Assembly: GCA_963966185.1 (NCBI GenBank)
Contig: CAWZYM010000126.1
Span: 621,001-685,000, forward strand
From: Rhabditoides inermis
Taxonomy: Eukaryota; Nematoda; Chromadorea; Rhabditida; Rhabditidae
Direction: 5' to 3'
Length of the DNA stretch: 64,000 bases
Shown here: one piece after another, positions 38,601 through 52,700 of the stretch
How the letters are laid out: each line of letters begins with the position of its first letter
How positions within the stretch are numbered: position 1 is the first letter of the stretch
Notes under the pieces: model-generated
The model's input: the letters and a program-made list of their open reading frames with translations, nothing else
Databases searched by the model: none
What the model was told of the DNA's origin: nothing
Made by a program: the position numbers and the translations under genes

Positions 38601-41600
38601 GCAGGTTTTGCCAATTTTCCTCATCCTTGCAGGGACTGCGGGTGTATAATATATTGTCACAAGCTATATTGTCACAAGCCTTTTGAGTGTTGTAGTGCAG
38701 GTTTTGTCAATTTTCCTCATCCTTGGTAGGGACTGGGAGTTTTAAGTATATTGTCACAAGCCTCTTGAGTGTTGTGGTGCAGGTTTTGCCAATTTTCCTC
38801 ATCCTTGGTAGGGACTGCGAGTGTTTAATAAACTGTCACAAGCTTTTTGAGTGTTGTGAAGCAGGTTTTGCCGATTTTCCTCATCCTTGGTAGAGACTGG
38901 GAGTGTTCAATTTATTGTCACAAGCGTTTTGAGTGTTGTGGTGCAAGTTTTGCCAATTTTCCTCATCCTTGGTAGGGTCTGCGGGTGTATAATAAATCGT
39001 CACAAGCCACTTGAGTATTGTGGTGCAGGTTTTGTCAATTTTCCTCATCCTTGGTAGGGACTGCGAGTGTTTAATATACTGTCACAAGCTTTTTGAGTGT
39101 TGTAGTGTAGGTTTTGTCAGTTTTCCTCAACCTTAGTAGGGTATGCGGGTGTTTAATATTTTGTCACAAGCCTTTTAAGTGTTGTAGTGTAGGTTTTGTC
39201 AGTTTTTCTCATCCTTGGTAGGGACTGCGAGTGTTTAATATACTGTCACAAGCCTTTTGAGTGTTATAGTGTAGATTTTGTCAGTTTTCCTCATCCTTGG
39301 TAGGGACTGCGGGTGTTTAATATGTTGTCACAAGCCTCTTGAGTGTTGTAGTGCAGGTTTTGTCAATTTTCCTCATCCTTGGAAGGGACTGGGAGTGTTC
39401 AAATTATTGTCACAAGCCTTTCGAGTGTTGTGGTGCAGGTTTTGTCAGTTTTCCTCATCCTTGGTAGGGTCTGGGAATGTTTAATATATTGTCACAAGCC
39501 TTTCGAGTGTTGTGGTGCAGGTTTTGTCAGTTTTCCTCATCCTTGGTAGGGTCTGCGGGTGTTTAATATATTGTCACAAGCCTCTTGAGTGTTGTAGTGC
39601 AAGTTTTGTCAATTTTCCTCATCCTTGGTAGGGACTGGGAGTGTTTAGTATATTGTCACAAGTCTCTTGAGTGTTGTAGTGCAGGTTTTGTCAATTTTCC
39701 TCATCCTTGGTAGGGACTGCGAGTGTTTTATTATATCGTCACAAGCCTCTTGAGTGTTGTAGTGCAGGTTTTGTCAATTTTCCTCATCCTTGGTAGGGAC
39801 TGGGAATGTTTAATATATTGTCACAAGCCTTTCGAGTGTTGTGGTGCAGGTTTTGTCAGTTTTCCTCATCCTTGGTAGGGTCTGCGGGTGTTCAATTTAT
39901 TGTCACAAGCGTTCTTAGTGTTGTGGTGCAAGTTTTGCCAATTTTCCTCATCCTTGGTAGGGACTGCGGGTGTATAATATATTGTCACAAGCCTTTCGAG
40001 TGTTGTGGTGCAGGTTTTGTCAGTTTTCCTCATCCTTGGTAGGGTCTGCGGGTGTTTAATATATTGTCACAAGCCTCTTGAGTGTTGTAGTGCAGGTTTT
40101 GTCAACTTTTCTCATCCTTGGTAGGGACTGCGAGTGTTTATTGTCAATTTTCCTCATCCTTGGTAGGGACTGCGAGTGTTTTATTATATCGTCACAAGCC
40201 TCTTGAGTGTTGTAGTGCAGGTTTTGTCAATTTTCCTCATCCTTGGAAGGGACTGGGAGTGTTCAAATTAATGTCACAAGCCTTTCGAGTGTTGTGGTGC
40301 AGGTTTTGTCAGTTTTCCTCATCCTTGGTAGGGTCTGGGAATGTTTAATATATTGTCACAAGCCTTTCGAGTGTTGTGGTGCAGGTTTTGTCAGTTTTCC
40401 TCATCCTTGGTAGGGTCTGCGGGTGTTTAATATATTGTCACAAGCCTCTTGAGTGTTGTAGTGCAAGTTTTGTCAATTTTCCTCATCCTTGGTAGGGACT
40501 GGGAGTGTTTAGTATATTGTCACAAGTCTCTTGAGTGTTGTAGTGCAGGTTTTGTCACTTTTCCTCATCCTTGGTAGGGACTGCGAGTGTTTTATTATAT
40601 CGTCACAAGCCTCTTGAGTGTTGTAGTGCAGGTTTTGTCAATTTTCCTCATCCTTGGTAGGGACTGGGAATGTTTAATATATTGTCACAAGCCTTTCGAG
40701 TGTTGTAGTGCAGGTTTTGTCAGTTTTCCTCATCCTTGGTAGGGTCTGCGGGTGTTCAATTTATTGTCACAAGCGTTCTTAGTGTTGTGGTGCAAGTTTT
40801 GCCAATTTTCCTCATCCTTGGTAGGGACTGCGGGTGTATAATATATTGTCACAAGCCTTTCGAGTGTTGTGGTGCAGGTTTTGTCAGTTTTCCTCATCCT
40901 TGGTAGGGTCTGCGGGTGTTTAATATATTGTCACAAGCCTCTTGAGTGTTGTAGTGCAGGTTTTGTCAACTTTTCTCATTCTTGGTAGGGACTGCGAGTG
41001 TTTATTGTCAGTTTTCCTCATCCTTGGTAGGGTCTGCGGGTGTTTAATATATTGTCACAAGCCTCTTGAGTGTTGTAGTGCAGGTTTTGTCAATTTTCCT
41101 CATCCTTGGTAGGGACTGGGAGTGTTTAGTATATTGTCACAAGTCTCTTGAGTGTTGTAGTGCAGGTTTTGTCAATTTTCCTCATCCTTGGTAGGGACTG
41201 CGAGTGTTTTATTATATCGTCACAAGCCTCTTGAGTGTTGTAGTGCAGGTTTTGTCAACTTTTCTCATTCTTGGTAGGGACTGCGAGTGTTTATTGTCAG
41301 TTTTCCTCATCCTTGGTAGGGTCTGCGGGTGTTTAATATATTGTCACAAGCCTCTTGAGTGTTGTAGTGCAGGTTTTGTCAATTTTCCTCATCCTTGGTA
41401 GGGACTGGGAATGTTTAATATTATGTCACAAGCCTTTCGAGTGTTGTGGTGCAGGTTTTGTCAGTTTTCCTCATCCTTGGTAGGGTCTGCGGGTGTTCAA
41501 TTTATTGTCACAAGCGTTCTGAGTGTTGTGGTGCAAGTTTTGCCAATTTTCCTCATCCTTGGTAGGGACTGGGAGTGTTTAGTATATCGTCACAAGCCAC

Positions 41601-42532
41601 TTGAGTGTTGTGGTGCAGGTTTTGTCAATTTTCCTCATCCTTGGAAGGGACTGGGAGTGTTCAAATTATTGTCACAAGCCTTTCGAGTGTTGTGGTGCCG
41701 GTTTTGTCAATTTTCCTCATTCTTGGTAGGGTCTGCGGGTGTTTAATATATTGTCACAAGCCTCTTGAGTGTTGAAGTGCAGGTTTTGTCAATTTTCCTC
41801 TTCCTTGGTAGGGACTGGGGCTGTTCAATTTATTGTCACAAGCCTTTTGAGTGTTGTGGTGCAAGTTTTGCCAATTTTCCTCATCCTTGGCAGGGACTGC
41901 GGGTGTATAATATATTGTCACAAGCCACTTAAGTGTTCAAGGGGGAGGTTTTGTCAATTTTCCTCATTCTTGGTAGGGACTGCGAGTGTTTAATATATTG
42001 TCACTAATATATCGTCACAAGCGTTTTGAGTGTTGTGGTGCAGGTTTTGCCAATTTTCCTCATCCTTGGTAGGGACTGCGGGTGTATAATATATTGTCAC
42101 AAGCTATATTGTCACAAGCCTTTTGAGTGTTGTAGTGCAGGTTTTGTCAATTTTCCTCATCCTTGGTAAGGACTGGGAATGTTTAATATATTGTCACAAG
42201 CCTTTCGAGTGTTGTGGTGCAGGTTTTGTCAGTTTTCCTCATCCTTGGTAGGGTCTGCGGGTGTTTAATATATTGTCACAAGCCTCTTGAGTGTTGTAGT
42301 GCAGGTTTTGTCAATTTTCCTCATCCTTGGTAGGGACTGGGAGTTTTGAGTATATTGTCACAAGCCTCTCGAGTGTTGTGGTGCAGGTTTTGCCAATTTT
42401 CCTCATCCTTGGTAGGGACTGCGAGTGTTTAATATACTGTCACAAGCCTTTTGAGTGTTGTGAAGCAGGTTTTGCCGATTTTCCTCATCCTTGGTAGAGA
42501 CTGGGAGTGTTCAATTTATTGTCACAAGCGTT

Positions 42533-42567
42533 TTGAGTGTTGTGATGCTTTGAGTGTTGTGAAGTTT
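42533..42567. repeat. Rearranged satellite monomer
   Basis: Here GAGTGTTGTGATGC is followed directly by a second TTTGAGTGTTGTGAAG and then TTTTGCC, a partial duplication joined to a small deletion within one monomer. The corresponding position in a related copy (about 51160-51185) lacks the duplication, so it is a private event. Confidence 0.6.
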
Positions 42568-43780
42568 TGCCAATTTTCCTCATCCTTGGTAGGGTCTGCG
42601 GGTGTATAATATATCGTCACAAGCCACTTGAGTATTGTGGTGCAGGTTTTGTCAATTTTCCTCATTCTTGGTAGGGACTGCGAGTGTTTAATATACTGTC
42701 ACAAGCTTTTTGAGTGTTGTAGTGTAGGTTTTGTCAGTTTTCCTCATCCTTAGTAGGGTATGCGGGTGTTTAATATTTTGTCACAAGCCTTTTAAGTGTT
42801 GTAGTGTAGGTTTTGTCAGTTTTTCTCATCCTTGGTAGGGACTGTGAGTGTTTAATATACTGTCACAAGCCTTTTGAGTGTTATAGTGTAGATTTTGTCA
42901 GTTTTCCTCATCCTTGGTAGGGACTGCGGGTGTTTAATATGTTGTCACAAGCCTCTTGAGTGTTGTAGTGCAGGTTTTGTCACTTTTCCTCATCCTTGGA
43001 AGGGACTGGGAGTGTTCAAATGATTGTCACAAGCCTTTCGAGTGTTGTGGTGCAGGTTTTGTCAGTTTTCCTCATCCTTGGTAGGGTCTGGGAATGTTTA
43101 ATATATTGTCACAAGCCTTTCGAGTGTTGTGGTGCAGGTTTTGTCAGTTTTCCTCATCCTTGGTAGGGTCTGCGGGTGTTTAATATATTGTCACAAGCCT
43201 CTTGAGTGTTGTAGTGCAAGTTTTGTCAATTTTCCTCATCCTTGGTAGGGACTGGGAGTGTTTAGTATATTGTCACAAGTTTCTTGAGTGTTGTAGTGCA
43301 GGTTTTGTCAATTTTCCTCATCCTTGGTAGGGACTGCGAGTGTTTTATTATATCGTCACAAGCCTCTTGAGTGTTGTAGTGCAGGTTTTGTCAATTTTCC
43401 TCATCCTTGGTAGGGACTGGGAATGTTTAATATATTGTCACAAGCCTTTCGAGTGTTGTGGTGCAGGTTTTGTCTGTTTTCCTCATCCTTGGTAGGGTCT
43501 GCGGGTGTTCAATTTATTGTCACAAGCGTTCTGAGTGTTGTGGTGCAAGTTTTGCCAATTTTCCTCATCCTTGGTAGGGACTGCGGGTGTATAATATATC
43601 GTCACAAGCCACTTGAGTGTTGTGGTGCAGGTTTTGTCAATTTTCCTCATCCTTGGAAGGGACTGGGAGTGTTCAAATTATTGTCACAAGCCTTTCGAGT
43701 GTTGTGGTGCCGGTTTTGTCAATTTTCCTCATCCTTGGTAGGGTCTGCGGGTGTTTAATATATTGTCACAAGCCTCTTGA

Positions 43781-46700
43781 GTGTTGAAGTGCAGGTTTTG
43801 TCAATTTTCCTCTTCCTTGGTAGGGACTGGGGCTGTTCAATTTCTTGTCACAAGCCTTTTGAGTGTTGTGGTGCAAGTTTTGCCAATTTTCCTCATCCTT
43901 GGCAGGGACTGCGGGTGTATAATATATTGTCACAAGCCACTTAAGTGTTCAAGGGGGAGGTTTTGTCAATTTTCCTCATTCTTGGTAGGGACTGCGAGTG
44001 TTTAATATATTGTCAATAATATATCGTCACAAGCGTTTTGAGTGTTGTGGTGCAGGTTTTGCCAATTTTCCTCATCCTTGGTAGGGACTGCGGGTGTATT
44101 ATATATCGTCACAAGCCACTTTAGTGTTGTGGTGCAGGTTTTGCCAATTTTCCTCATCCTTGGCAGGGACTGCGGGTGTATAATATATTGTCACAAGCTA
44201 TATTGTCACAAGCCTTTTGAGTGTTGTAGTGCAGGTTTTGTCAATTTTCCTCATCCTTGGTAAGGACTGGGAATGTTTAATATATTGTCACAAGCCTTTC
44301 GAGTGTTGTGGTGCAGGTTTTGTCAGTTTTCCTCATCCTTGGTAGGGTCTGCGGGTGTTTAATATATTGTCACAAGCCTCTTGAGTGTTGTAGTGCAGGT
44401 TTTGTCAATTTTCCTCATCCTTGGTAGGGACTGGGAGTTTTAAGTATATTGTCACAAGCCTCTTGAGTGTTGTGGTGCAGGTTTTGCCAATTTTCCTCAT
44501 CCTTGGTAGGGACTGCGAGTGTTTAATAAACTGTCACAAGCCTTTTGAGTGTTGTGAAGCAGGTTTTGCCGATTTTCCTCATCCTTGGTAGAGACTGGGA
44601 GTGTTCAATTTATTGTCACAAGCGTTTTGAGTGTTGTGGTGCAAGTTTTGCCAATTTTCCTCATCCTTGGTAGGGTCTGCGGGTGTATAATATATCGTCA
44701 CAAGCCACTTGAGTATTGTGGTGCAGGTTTTGTCAATTTTCCTCATCCTTGGTAGGGACTGCGAGTGTTTAATATACTGTCACAAGCTTTTTGAGTGTTG
44801 TAGTGTAGGTTTTGTCAGTTTTCCTCATCCTTAGTAGGGTATGCGGGTGTTTAATATTTTGTCACAAGCCTTTTAAGTGTTGTAGTGTAGGTTTTGTCAG
44901 TTTTTCTCATCCTTGGTAGGGACTGCGAGTGTTTAATATACTGTCACAAGCCTTTTGAGTGTTATAGTGTAGATTTTGTCAGTTTTTCTCATCCTTGGTA
45001 GGGACTGCGAGTGTTTAATATACTGTCACAAGCCTTTTGAGTGTTATAGTGTAGATTTTGTCAGTTTTTCTCATCCTTGGTAGGGTCTGCGGGTGTTCAA
45101 TTTATTGTCACAAGCGTTCTGAGTGTTGTGGTGCAAGTTTTGCCAATTTTCCTCATCCTTGGTAGGGACTGCGGGTGTATAATATATCGTCACAAGCCAC
45201 TTGAGTGTTGTGGTGCAGGTTTTGTCAATTTTCCTCATCCTTGGAAGAGACTGGGAGTGTTCAAATTATTGTCACAAGCCTTTCGAGTGTTGTGGTGCCG
45301 GTTTTGTCAATTTTCCTCATCCTTGGTAGGGTCTGCGGGTGTTTAATATATTGTCACAAGCCTCTTGAGTGTTTAAGTGCAGGTTTTGTCAATTTTCCTC
45401 TTCCTTGGTAGGGACTGGGGCTGTTCAATTTATTGTCACAAGCCTTTTGAGTGTTGTGGTGCAAGTTTTGCCAATTTTCCTCATCCTTGGCAGGGACTGC
45501 GGGTGTATAATATATTGTCACAAGCCACTTAAGTGTTCAAGGGGGAGGTTTTGTCAATTTTCCTCATTCTTGGTAGGGACTGCGAGTGTTTAATATATTG
45601 TCACTAATATATCGTCACAAGCGTTTTGAGTGTTGTGGTGCAGGTTTTGCCAATTTTCCTCATCCTTGGTAGGGACTGCGGGTGTATTATATATCGTCAC
45701 AAGCCACTTTAGTGTTGTGGTGCAGGTTTTGCCAATTTTCCTCATCCTTGGCAGGGACTGCGGGTGTATAATATATTGTCACAAGCTATATTGTCACAAC
45801 CCTTTTGAGTGTTGTAGTGCAGGTTTTGTCAATTTTCCTCATCCTTGGTAAGGACTGGGAATGTTTAATATATTGTCACAAGCCTTTCGAGTGTTGTGGT
45901 GCAGGTTTTGTCAGTTTTCCTCATCCTTGGTAGGGTCTGCGGGTGTTTAATATATTGTCACAAGCCTCTTGAGTGTTGTAGTGCAGGTTTTGTCAATTTT
46001 CCTCATCCTTGGTAGGGACTGGGAGTTTTAAGTATATTGTCACAAGCCTCTTGAATGTTGTGGTGCAGGTTTTGCCAATTTTCCTCATCCTTGGTAGGGA
46101 CTGCGAGTGTTTAATAAACTGTCACAAGCCTTTTGAGTGTTGTGAAGCAGGTTTTGCCGATTTTCCTCATCCTTGGTAGAGACTGGGAGTGTTCAATTTA
46201 TTGTCACAAGCGTTTTGAGTGTTGTGGTGCAAGTTTTGCCAATTTTCCTCATCCTTGGTAGGGTCTGCGGGTGTATAATATATCGTCACAAGCCACTTGA
46301 GTATTGTGGTGCAGGTTTTGTCAATTTTCCTCATCCTTGGTAGGGACTGCGAGTGTTTAATATACTGTCACAAGCTTTTTGAGTGTTGTAGTGTAGGTTT
46401 TGTCAGTTTTCCTCATCCTTAGTAGGGTATGCGGGTGTTTAATATTTTGTCACAAGCCTTTTAAGTGTTGTAGTGTAGGTTTTGTCAGTTTTTCTCATCC
46501 TTGGTAGGGACTGCGAGTGTTTAATATACTGTCACAAGCCTTTTGAGTGTTATAGTGTAGATTTTGTCAGTTTTCCTCATCCTTGGTAGGGACTGCGGGT
46601 GTTTAATATGTTGTCACAAGCCTCTTGAGTGTTGTAGTGCAGGTTTTGTCAATTTTCCTCATCCTTGGAAGGGACTGGGAGTGTTCAAATTATTGTCACA

Positions 46701-49700
46701 AGCCTTTCGAGTGTTGTGGTGCAGGTTTTGTCAGTTTTCCTCATCCTTGGTAGGGTCTGGGAATGTTTAATATATTGTCACAAGCCTTTCGAGTGTTGTG
46801 GTGCAGGTTTTGTCAGTTTTCCTCATCCTTGGTAGGGTCTGCGGGTGTTTAATATATTGTCACAAGCCTCTTGAGTGTTGTAGTGCAAGTTTTGTCAATT
46901 TTCCTCATCCTTGGTAGGGACTGGGAGTGTTTAGTATATTGTCACAAGTCTCTTGAGTGTTGTAGTGCAGGTTTTGTCAATTTTCCTCATCCTTGGTAGG
47001 GACTGAGAGTGTTTTATTATATCGTCACAAGCCTCTTGAGTGTTGTAGTGCAGGTTTTGTCAATTTTCCTCATCCTTGGTAGGGACTGGGAATGTTTAAT
47101 ATATTGTCACAAGCCTTTCGAGTGTTGTGGTGCAGGTTTTGTCAGTTTTCCTCATCCTTGGTAGGGTCTGCGGGTGTTCAATTTATTGTCACAAGCGTTC
47201 TTAGTGTTGTGGTGCAAGTTTTGCCAATTTTCCTCATCCTTGGTAGGGACTGCGGGTGTATAATATATTGTCACTAGCCACTTGAGTGTTGTGGTGCAGG
47301 TTTTGTCAATTTTCCTCATCCTTGGTAGGGACTGCGAGTGTTTAATAAACTGTCACAAGCCTCTTGAATGTTGTGGTGCAGGTTTTGTCAATTTTCCTCA
47401 TCCTTGGTAGGGTCTGCGGGTGTTTAATTTATTGTCACAAGCCTCTCGAGTGTTGTGGTGCAGGTTTTGCCAATTTTCCTCATCCTTGGTAGGGACTGCG
47501 GGTGTTTAATATATCGTCACTAGCCACTTGAGTGTTGTGGTGCAGGTTTTGTCAATTTTCCTCATCCTTGGTAGGGTCTGCGGGTGTTTAATATATTGTC
47601 ACAAGCCTCTTGAGTGTTGAAGTGCAGGTTTTGTCAATTTTCCTCTTCCTTGGTAGGGACTGGGGCTGTTCAATTTATTGTCACAAGCCTTTTGAGTGTT
47701 GTGGTGCAAGTTTTGCCAATTTTCCTCATCCTTGGCAGGGACTGCGGGTGTATAATATATTGTCACAAGCCACTTAAGTGTTCAAGGGGGAGGTTTTGTC
47801 AATTTTCCTCATTCTTGGTAGGGACTGCGAGTGTTTAATATATTGTCACTAATATATCGTCACAAGCGTTTTGAGTGTTGTGGTGCAGGTTTTGCCAATT
47901 TTCCTCATCCTTGGTAGGGACTGCGGGTGTATTATATATCGTCACAAGCCACTTTAGTGTTGTGGTGCAGGTTTTGCCAATTTTCCTCATCCTTGGCAGG
48001 GACTGCGGGTGTATAATATATTGTCACAAGCTATATTGTCACAAGCCTTTTGAGTGTTGTAGTGCAGGTTTTGTCAATTTTCCTCATCCTTGGTAAGGAC
48101 TGGGAATGTTTAATATATTGTCACAAGCCTTTCGAGTGTTGTGGTGCAGGTTTTGTCAGTTTTCCTCATCCTTGGTAGGGTCTGCGGGTGTTTAATATAT
48201 TGTCACAAGCCTCTTGAGTGTTGTAGTGCAGGTTTTGTCAATTTTCCTCATCCTTGGTAGGGACTGGGAGTTTTAAGTATATTGTCACAAGCCTCTTGAG
48301 TGTTGTGGTGCAGGTTTTGCCAATTTTCCTCATCCTTGGTAGGGACTGCGAGTGTTTAATAAACTGTCACAAGCCTTTTGAGTGTTGTGAAGCAGGTTTT
48401 GCCGATTTTCCTCATCCTTGGTAGAGACTGGGAGTGTTCAATTTATTGTCACAAGCGTTTTGAGTGTTGTGGTGCAAGTTTTGCCAATTTTCCTCATCCT
48501 TGGTAGGGTCTGCGGGTGTATAATATATCGTCACAAGCCACTTGAGTATTGTGGTGCAGGTTTTGTCAATTTTCCTCATCCTTGGTAGGGACTGCGAGTG
48601 TTTAATATACTGTCACAAGCTTTTTGAGTGTTGTAGTGTAGGTTTTGTCAGTTTTCCTCAACCTTAGTAGGGTATGCGGGTGTTTAATATTTTGTCACAA
48701 GCCTTTTAAGTGTTGTAGTGTAGGTTTTGTCAGTTTTTCTCATCCTTGGTAGGGACTGCGAATGTTTAATATACTGTCACAAGCCTTTTGAGTGTTATAG
48801 TGTAGATTTTGTCAGTTTTCCTCATCCTTGGTAGGGACTGCGGGTGTTTAATATGTTGTCACAAGCCTCTTGAGTGTTGTAGTGCAGGTTTTGTCAATTT
48901 TCCTCATCCTTGGAAGGGACTGGGAGTGTTCAAATTATTGTCACAAGCCTTTCGAGTGTTGTGGTGCAGGTTTTGTCAGTTTTCCTCATCCTTGGTAGGG
49001 TCTGGGATTGTTTAATATATTGTCACAAGCCTTTCGAGTGTTGTGGTGCAGGTTTTGTCAGTTTTCCTCATCCTTGGTAGGGTCTGCGGGTGTTTAATAT
49101 ATTGTCACAAGCCTCTTGAGTGTTGTAGTGCAAGTTTTGTCAATTTTCCTCATCCTTGGTAGGGACTGGGAGTGTTTAGTATATTGTCACAAGTCTCTTG
49201 AGTGTTGTAGTGCAGGTTTTGTCAATTTTCCTCATCCTTGGTAGGGACTGCGAGTGTTTTATTATATCGTCACAAGCCTCTTGAGTGTTGTAGTGCAGGT
49301 TTTGTCAATTTTCCTCATCCTTGGTAGGGACTGGGAATGTTTAATATATTGTCACAAGCCTTTCGAGTGTTGTGGTGCAGGTTTTGTCAGTTTTCCTCAT
49401 CCTTGGTAGGGTCTGCGGGTGTTCAATTTATTGTCACAAGCGTTCTTAGTGTTGTGGTGCAAGTTTTGCCAATTTTCCTCATCCTTGGTAGGGACTGCGG
49501 GTGTATAATATATTGTCACAAGCCTTTCGAGTGTTGTGGTGCAGGTTTTGTCAGTTTTCCTCATCCTTGGTAGGGTCTGCGGGTGTTTAATATATTGTCA
49601 CAAGCCTCTTGAGTGTTGTAGTGCAGGTTTTGTCAACTTTTCTCATCCTTGGTAGGGACTGCGAGTGTTTATTGTCAGTTTTCCTCATCCTTGGTAGGGT

Positions 49701-52700
49701 CTGCGGGTGTTTAATATATTGTCACAAGCCTCTTGAGTGTTGTAGTGCAGGTTTTGTCAATTTTCCTCATCCTTGGTAGGGACTGGGAGTGTTTAGTATA
49801 TTGTCACAAGTCTCTTGAGTGTTGTAGTGCAGGTTTTGTCAATTTTCCTCATCCTTGGTAGGGACTGCGAGTGTTTTATTATATCGTCACAAGCCTCTTG
49901 AGTGTTGTAGTGCAGGTTTTGTCTATTATCCTCATCCTTGGTAGGGACTGGGAATGTTTAATATTATGTCACAAGCCTTTCGAGTGTTGTGGTGCAGGTT
50001 TTGTCAGTTTTCCTCATCCTTGGTAGGGTCTGCGGGTGTTCAATTTATTGTCACAAGCGTTCTGAGTGTTGTGGTGCAAGTTTTGACAATTTTCCTCATC
50101 CTTGGTAGGGACTGGGAGTGTTTAGTATATCGTCACAAGCCACTTGAGTGTTGTGGTGCAGGTTTTGTCAACTTTCCTCATCCTTGGAAGGGACTGGGAG
50201 TGTTCAAATTATTGTCACAAGCCTTTCGAGTGTTGTGGTGCCGGTTTTGTCAATTTTCCTCATTCTTGGTAGGGTCTGCGGGTGTTTAATATATTGTCAC
50301 AAGCCTCTTGAGTGTTGAAGTGCAGGTTTTGTCAATTTTCCTCTTCCTTGGTAGGGACTGGGGCTGTTCAATTTATTGTCACAAGCCTTTTGAGTGTTGT
50401 GGTGCAAGTTTTGCCAATTTTCCTCATCCTTGGCAGGGACTGCGGGTGTATAATATATTGTCACAAGCCACTTAAGTGTTCAAGGGGGAGGTTTTGTCAA
50501 TTTTCCTCATTCTTGGTAGGGACTGCGAGTGTTTAATATATTGTCACTAATATATCGTCACAAGCGTTTTGAGTGTTGTGGTGCAGGTTTTGCCAATTTT
50601 CCTCATCCTTGGTAGGGACTGCGGGTGTATTATATATCGTCACAAGCCACTTTAGTGTTGTGGTGCAGGTTTTGCCAATTTTCCTCATCCTTGGCAGGGA
50701 CTGCGGGTGTATAATATATTGTCACAAGCTATATTGTCACAAGCCTTTTGAGTGTTGTAGTGCAGGTTTTGTCAATTTTCCTCATCCTTGGTAAGGACTG
50801 GGAATGTTTAATATATTGTCACAAGCCTTTCGAGTGTTGTGGTGCAGGTTTTGTCAGTTTTCCTCATCCTTGGTAGGGTCTGCGGGTGTTTAATATATTG
50901 TCACAAGCCTCTTGAGTGTTGTAGTGCAGGTTTTGTCAATTTTCCTCATCCTTGGTAGGGACTGGGAGTTTTAAGTATATTGTCACAAGCCTCTCGAGTG
51001 TTGTGGTGCAGGTTTTGCCAATTTTCCTCATCCTTGGTAGGGACTGCGAGTGTTTAATATACTGTCACAAGCCTTTTGAGTGTTGTGAAGCAGGTTTTGC
51101 CGATTTTCCTCATCCTTAATAGAGACTGGGAGTGTTCAATTTATTGTCACAAGCGTTTTGAGTGTTGTGATGCAAGTTTTGCCAATTTTCCTCATCCTTG
51201 GTAGGGTCTGCGGGTGTATAATATATCGTCACAAGCCACTTGAGTATTGTGGTGCAGGTTTTGTCAATTTTCCTCATTCTTGGTAGGGACTGCGAGTGTT
51301 TAATATACTGTCACAAGCTTTTTGAGTGTTGTAGTGTAGGTTTTGTCAGTTTTCCTCATCCTTAGTAGGGTATGCGGGTGTTTAATATTTTGTCACAAGC
51401 CTTTTAAGTGTTGTAGTGTAGGTTTTGTCAGTTTTTCTCATCCTTGGTAGGGACTGCGAGTGTTTAATATACTGTCACAAGCCTTTTGAGTGTTATAGTG
51501 TAGATTTTGTCAGTTTTTCTCATCCTTGGTAGGGACTGCGAGTGTTTAATATACTGTCACAAGCCTTTTGAGTGTTATAGTGTAGATTTTGTCAGTTTTT
51601 CTCATCCTTGGTAGGGTCTGCGGGTGTTCAATTTATTGTCACAAGCGTTCTGAGTGTTGTGGTGCAAGTTTTGCCAATTTTCCTCATCCTTGGTAGGGAC
51701 TGCGGGTGTATAATATATCGTCACAAGCCACTTGAGTGTTGTGGTGCAGGTTTTGTCAATTTTCCTCATCCTTGGAAGAGACTGGGAGTGTTCAAATTAT
51801 TGTCACAAGCCTTTCGAGTGTTGTGGTGCCGGTTTTGTCAATTTTCCTCATCCTTGGTAGGGTCTGCGGGTGTTTAATATATTGTCACAAGCCTCTTGAG
51901 TGTTGAAGTGCAGGTTTTGTCAATTTTCCTCTTCCTTGGTAGGGACTGGGGCTGTTCAATTTCTTGTCACAAGCCTTTTGAGTGTTGTGGTGCAAGTTTT
52001 GCCAATTTTCCTCATCCTTGGCAGGGACTGCGGGTGTATAATATATTGTCACAAGCCACTTAAGTGTTCAAGGGGGAGGTTTTGTCAATTTTCCTCATTC
52101 TTGGTAGGGACTGCGAGTGTTTAATATATTGTCAATAATATATCGTCACAAGCGTTTTGAGTGTTGTGGTGCAGGTTTTGCCAATTTTCCTCATCCTTGG
52201 TAGGGACTGCGGGTGTATTATATATCGTCACAAGCCACTTTAGTGTGGTGGTGCAGGTTTTGCCAATTTTCCTCATCCTTGGCAGGGACTGCGGGTGTAT
52301 AATATATTGTCACAAGCTATATTGTCACAAGCCTTTTGAGTGTTGTAGTGCAGGTTTTGTCAATTTTTCTCATCCTTGGTAAGGACTGGGAATGTTTAAT
52401 ATATTGTCACAAGCCTTTCGAGTGTTGTGGTGCAGGTTTTGTCAGTTTTCCTCATCCTTGGTAGGGTCTGCGGGTGTTTAATATATTGTCACAAGCCTCT
52501 TGAGTGTTGTAGTGCAGGTTTTGTCAATTTTCCTCATCCTTGGTAGGGACTGGGAGTTTTAAGTATATTGTCACAAGCCTCTTGAGTGTTGTGGTGCAGG
52601 TTTTGCCAATTTTCCTCATCCTTGGTAGGGACTGCGAGTGTTTAATAAACTGTCACAAGCCTTTTGAGTGTTGTGAAGCAGGTTTTGCCGATTTTCCTCA

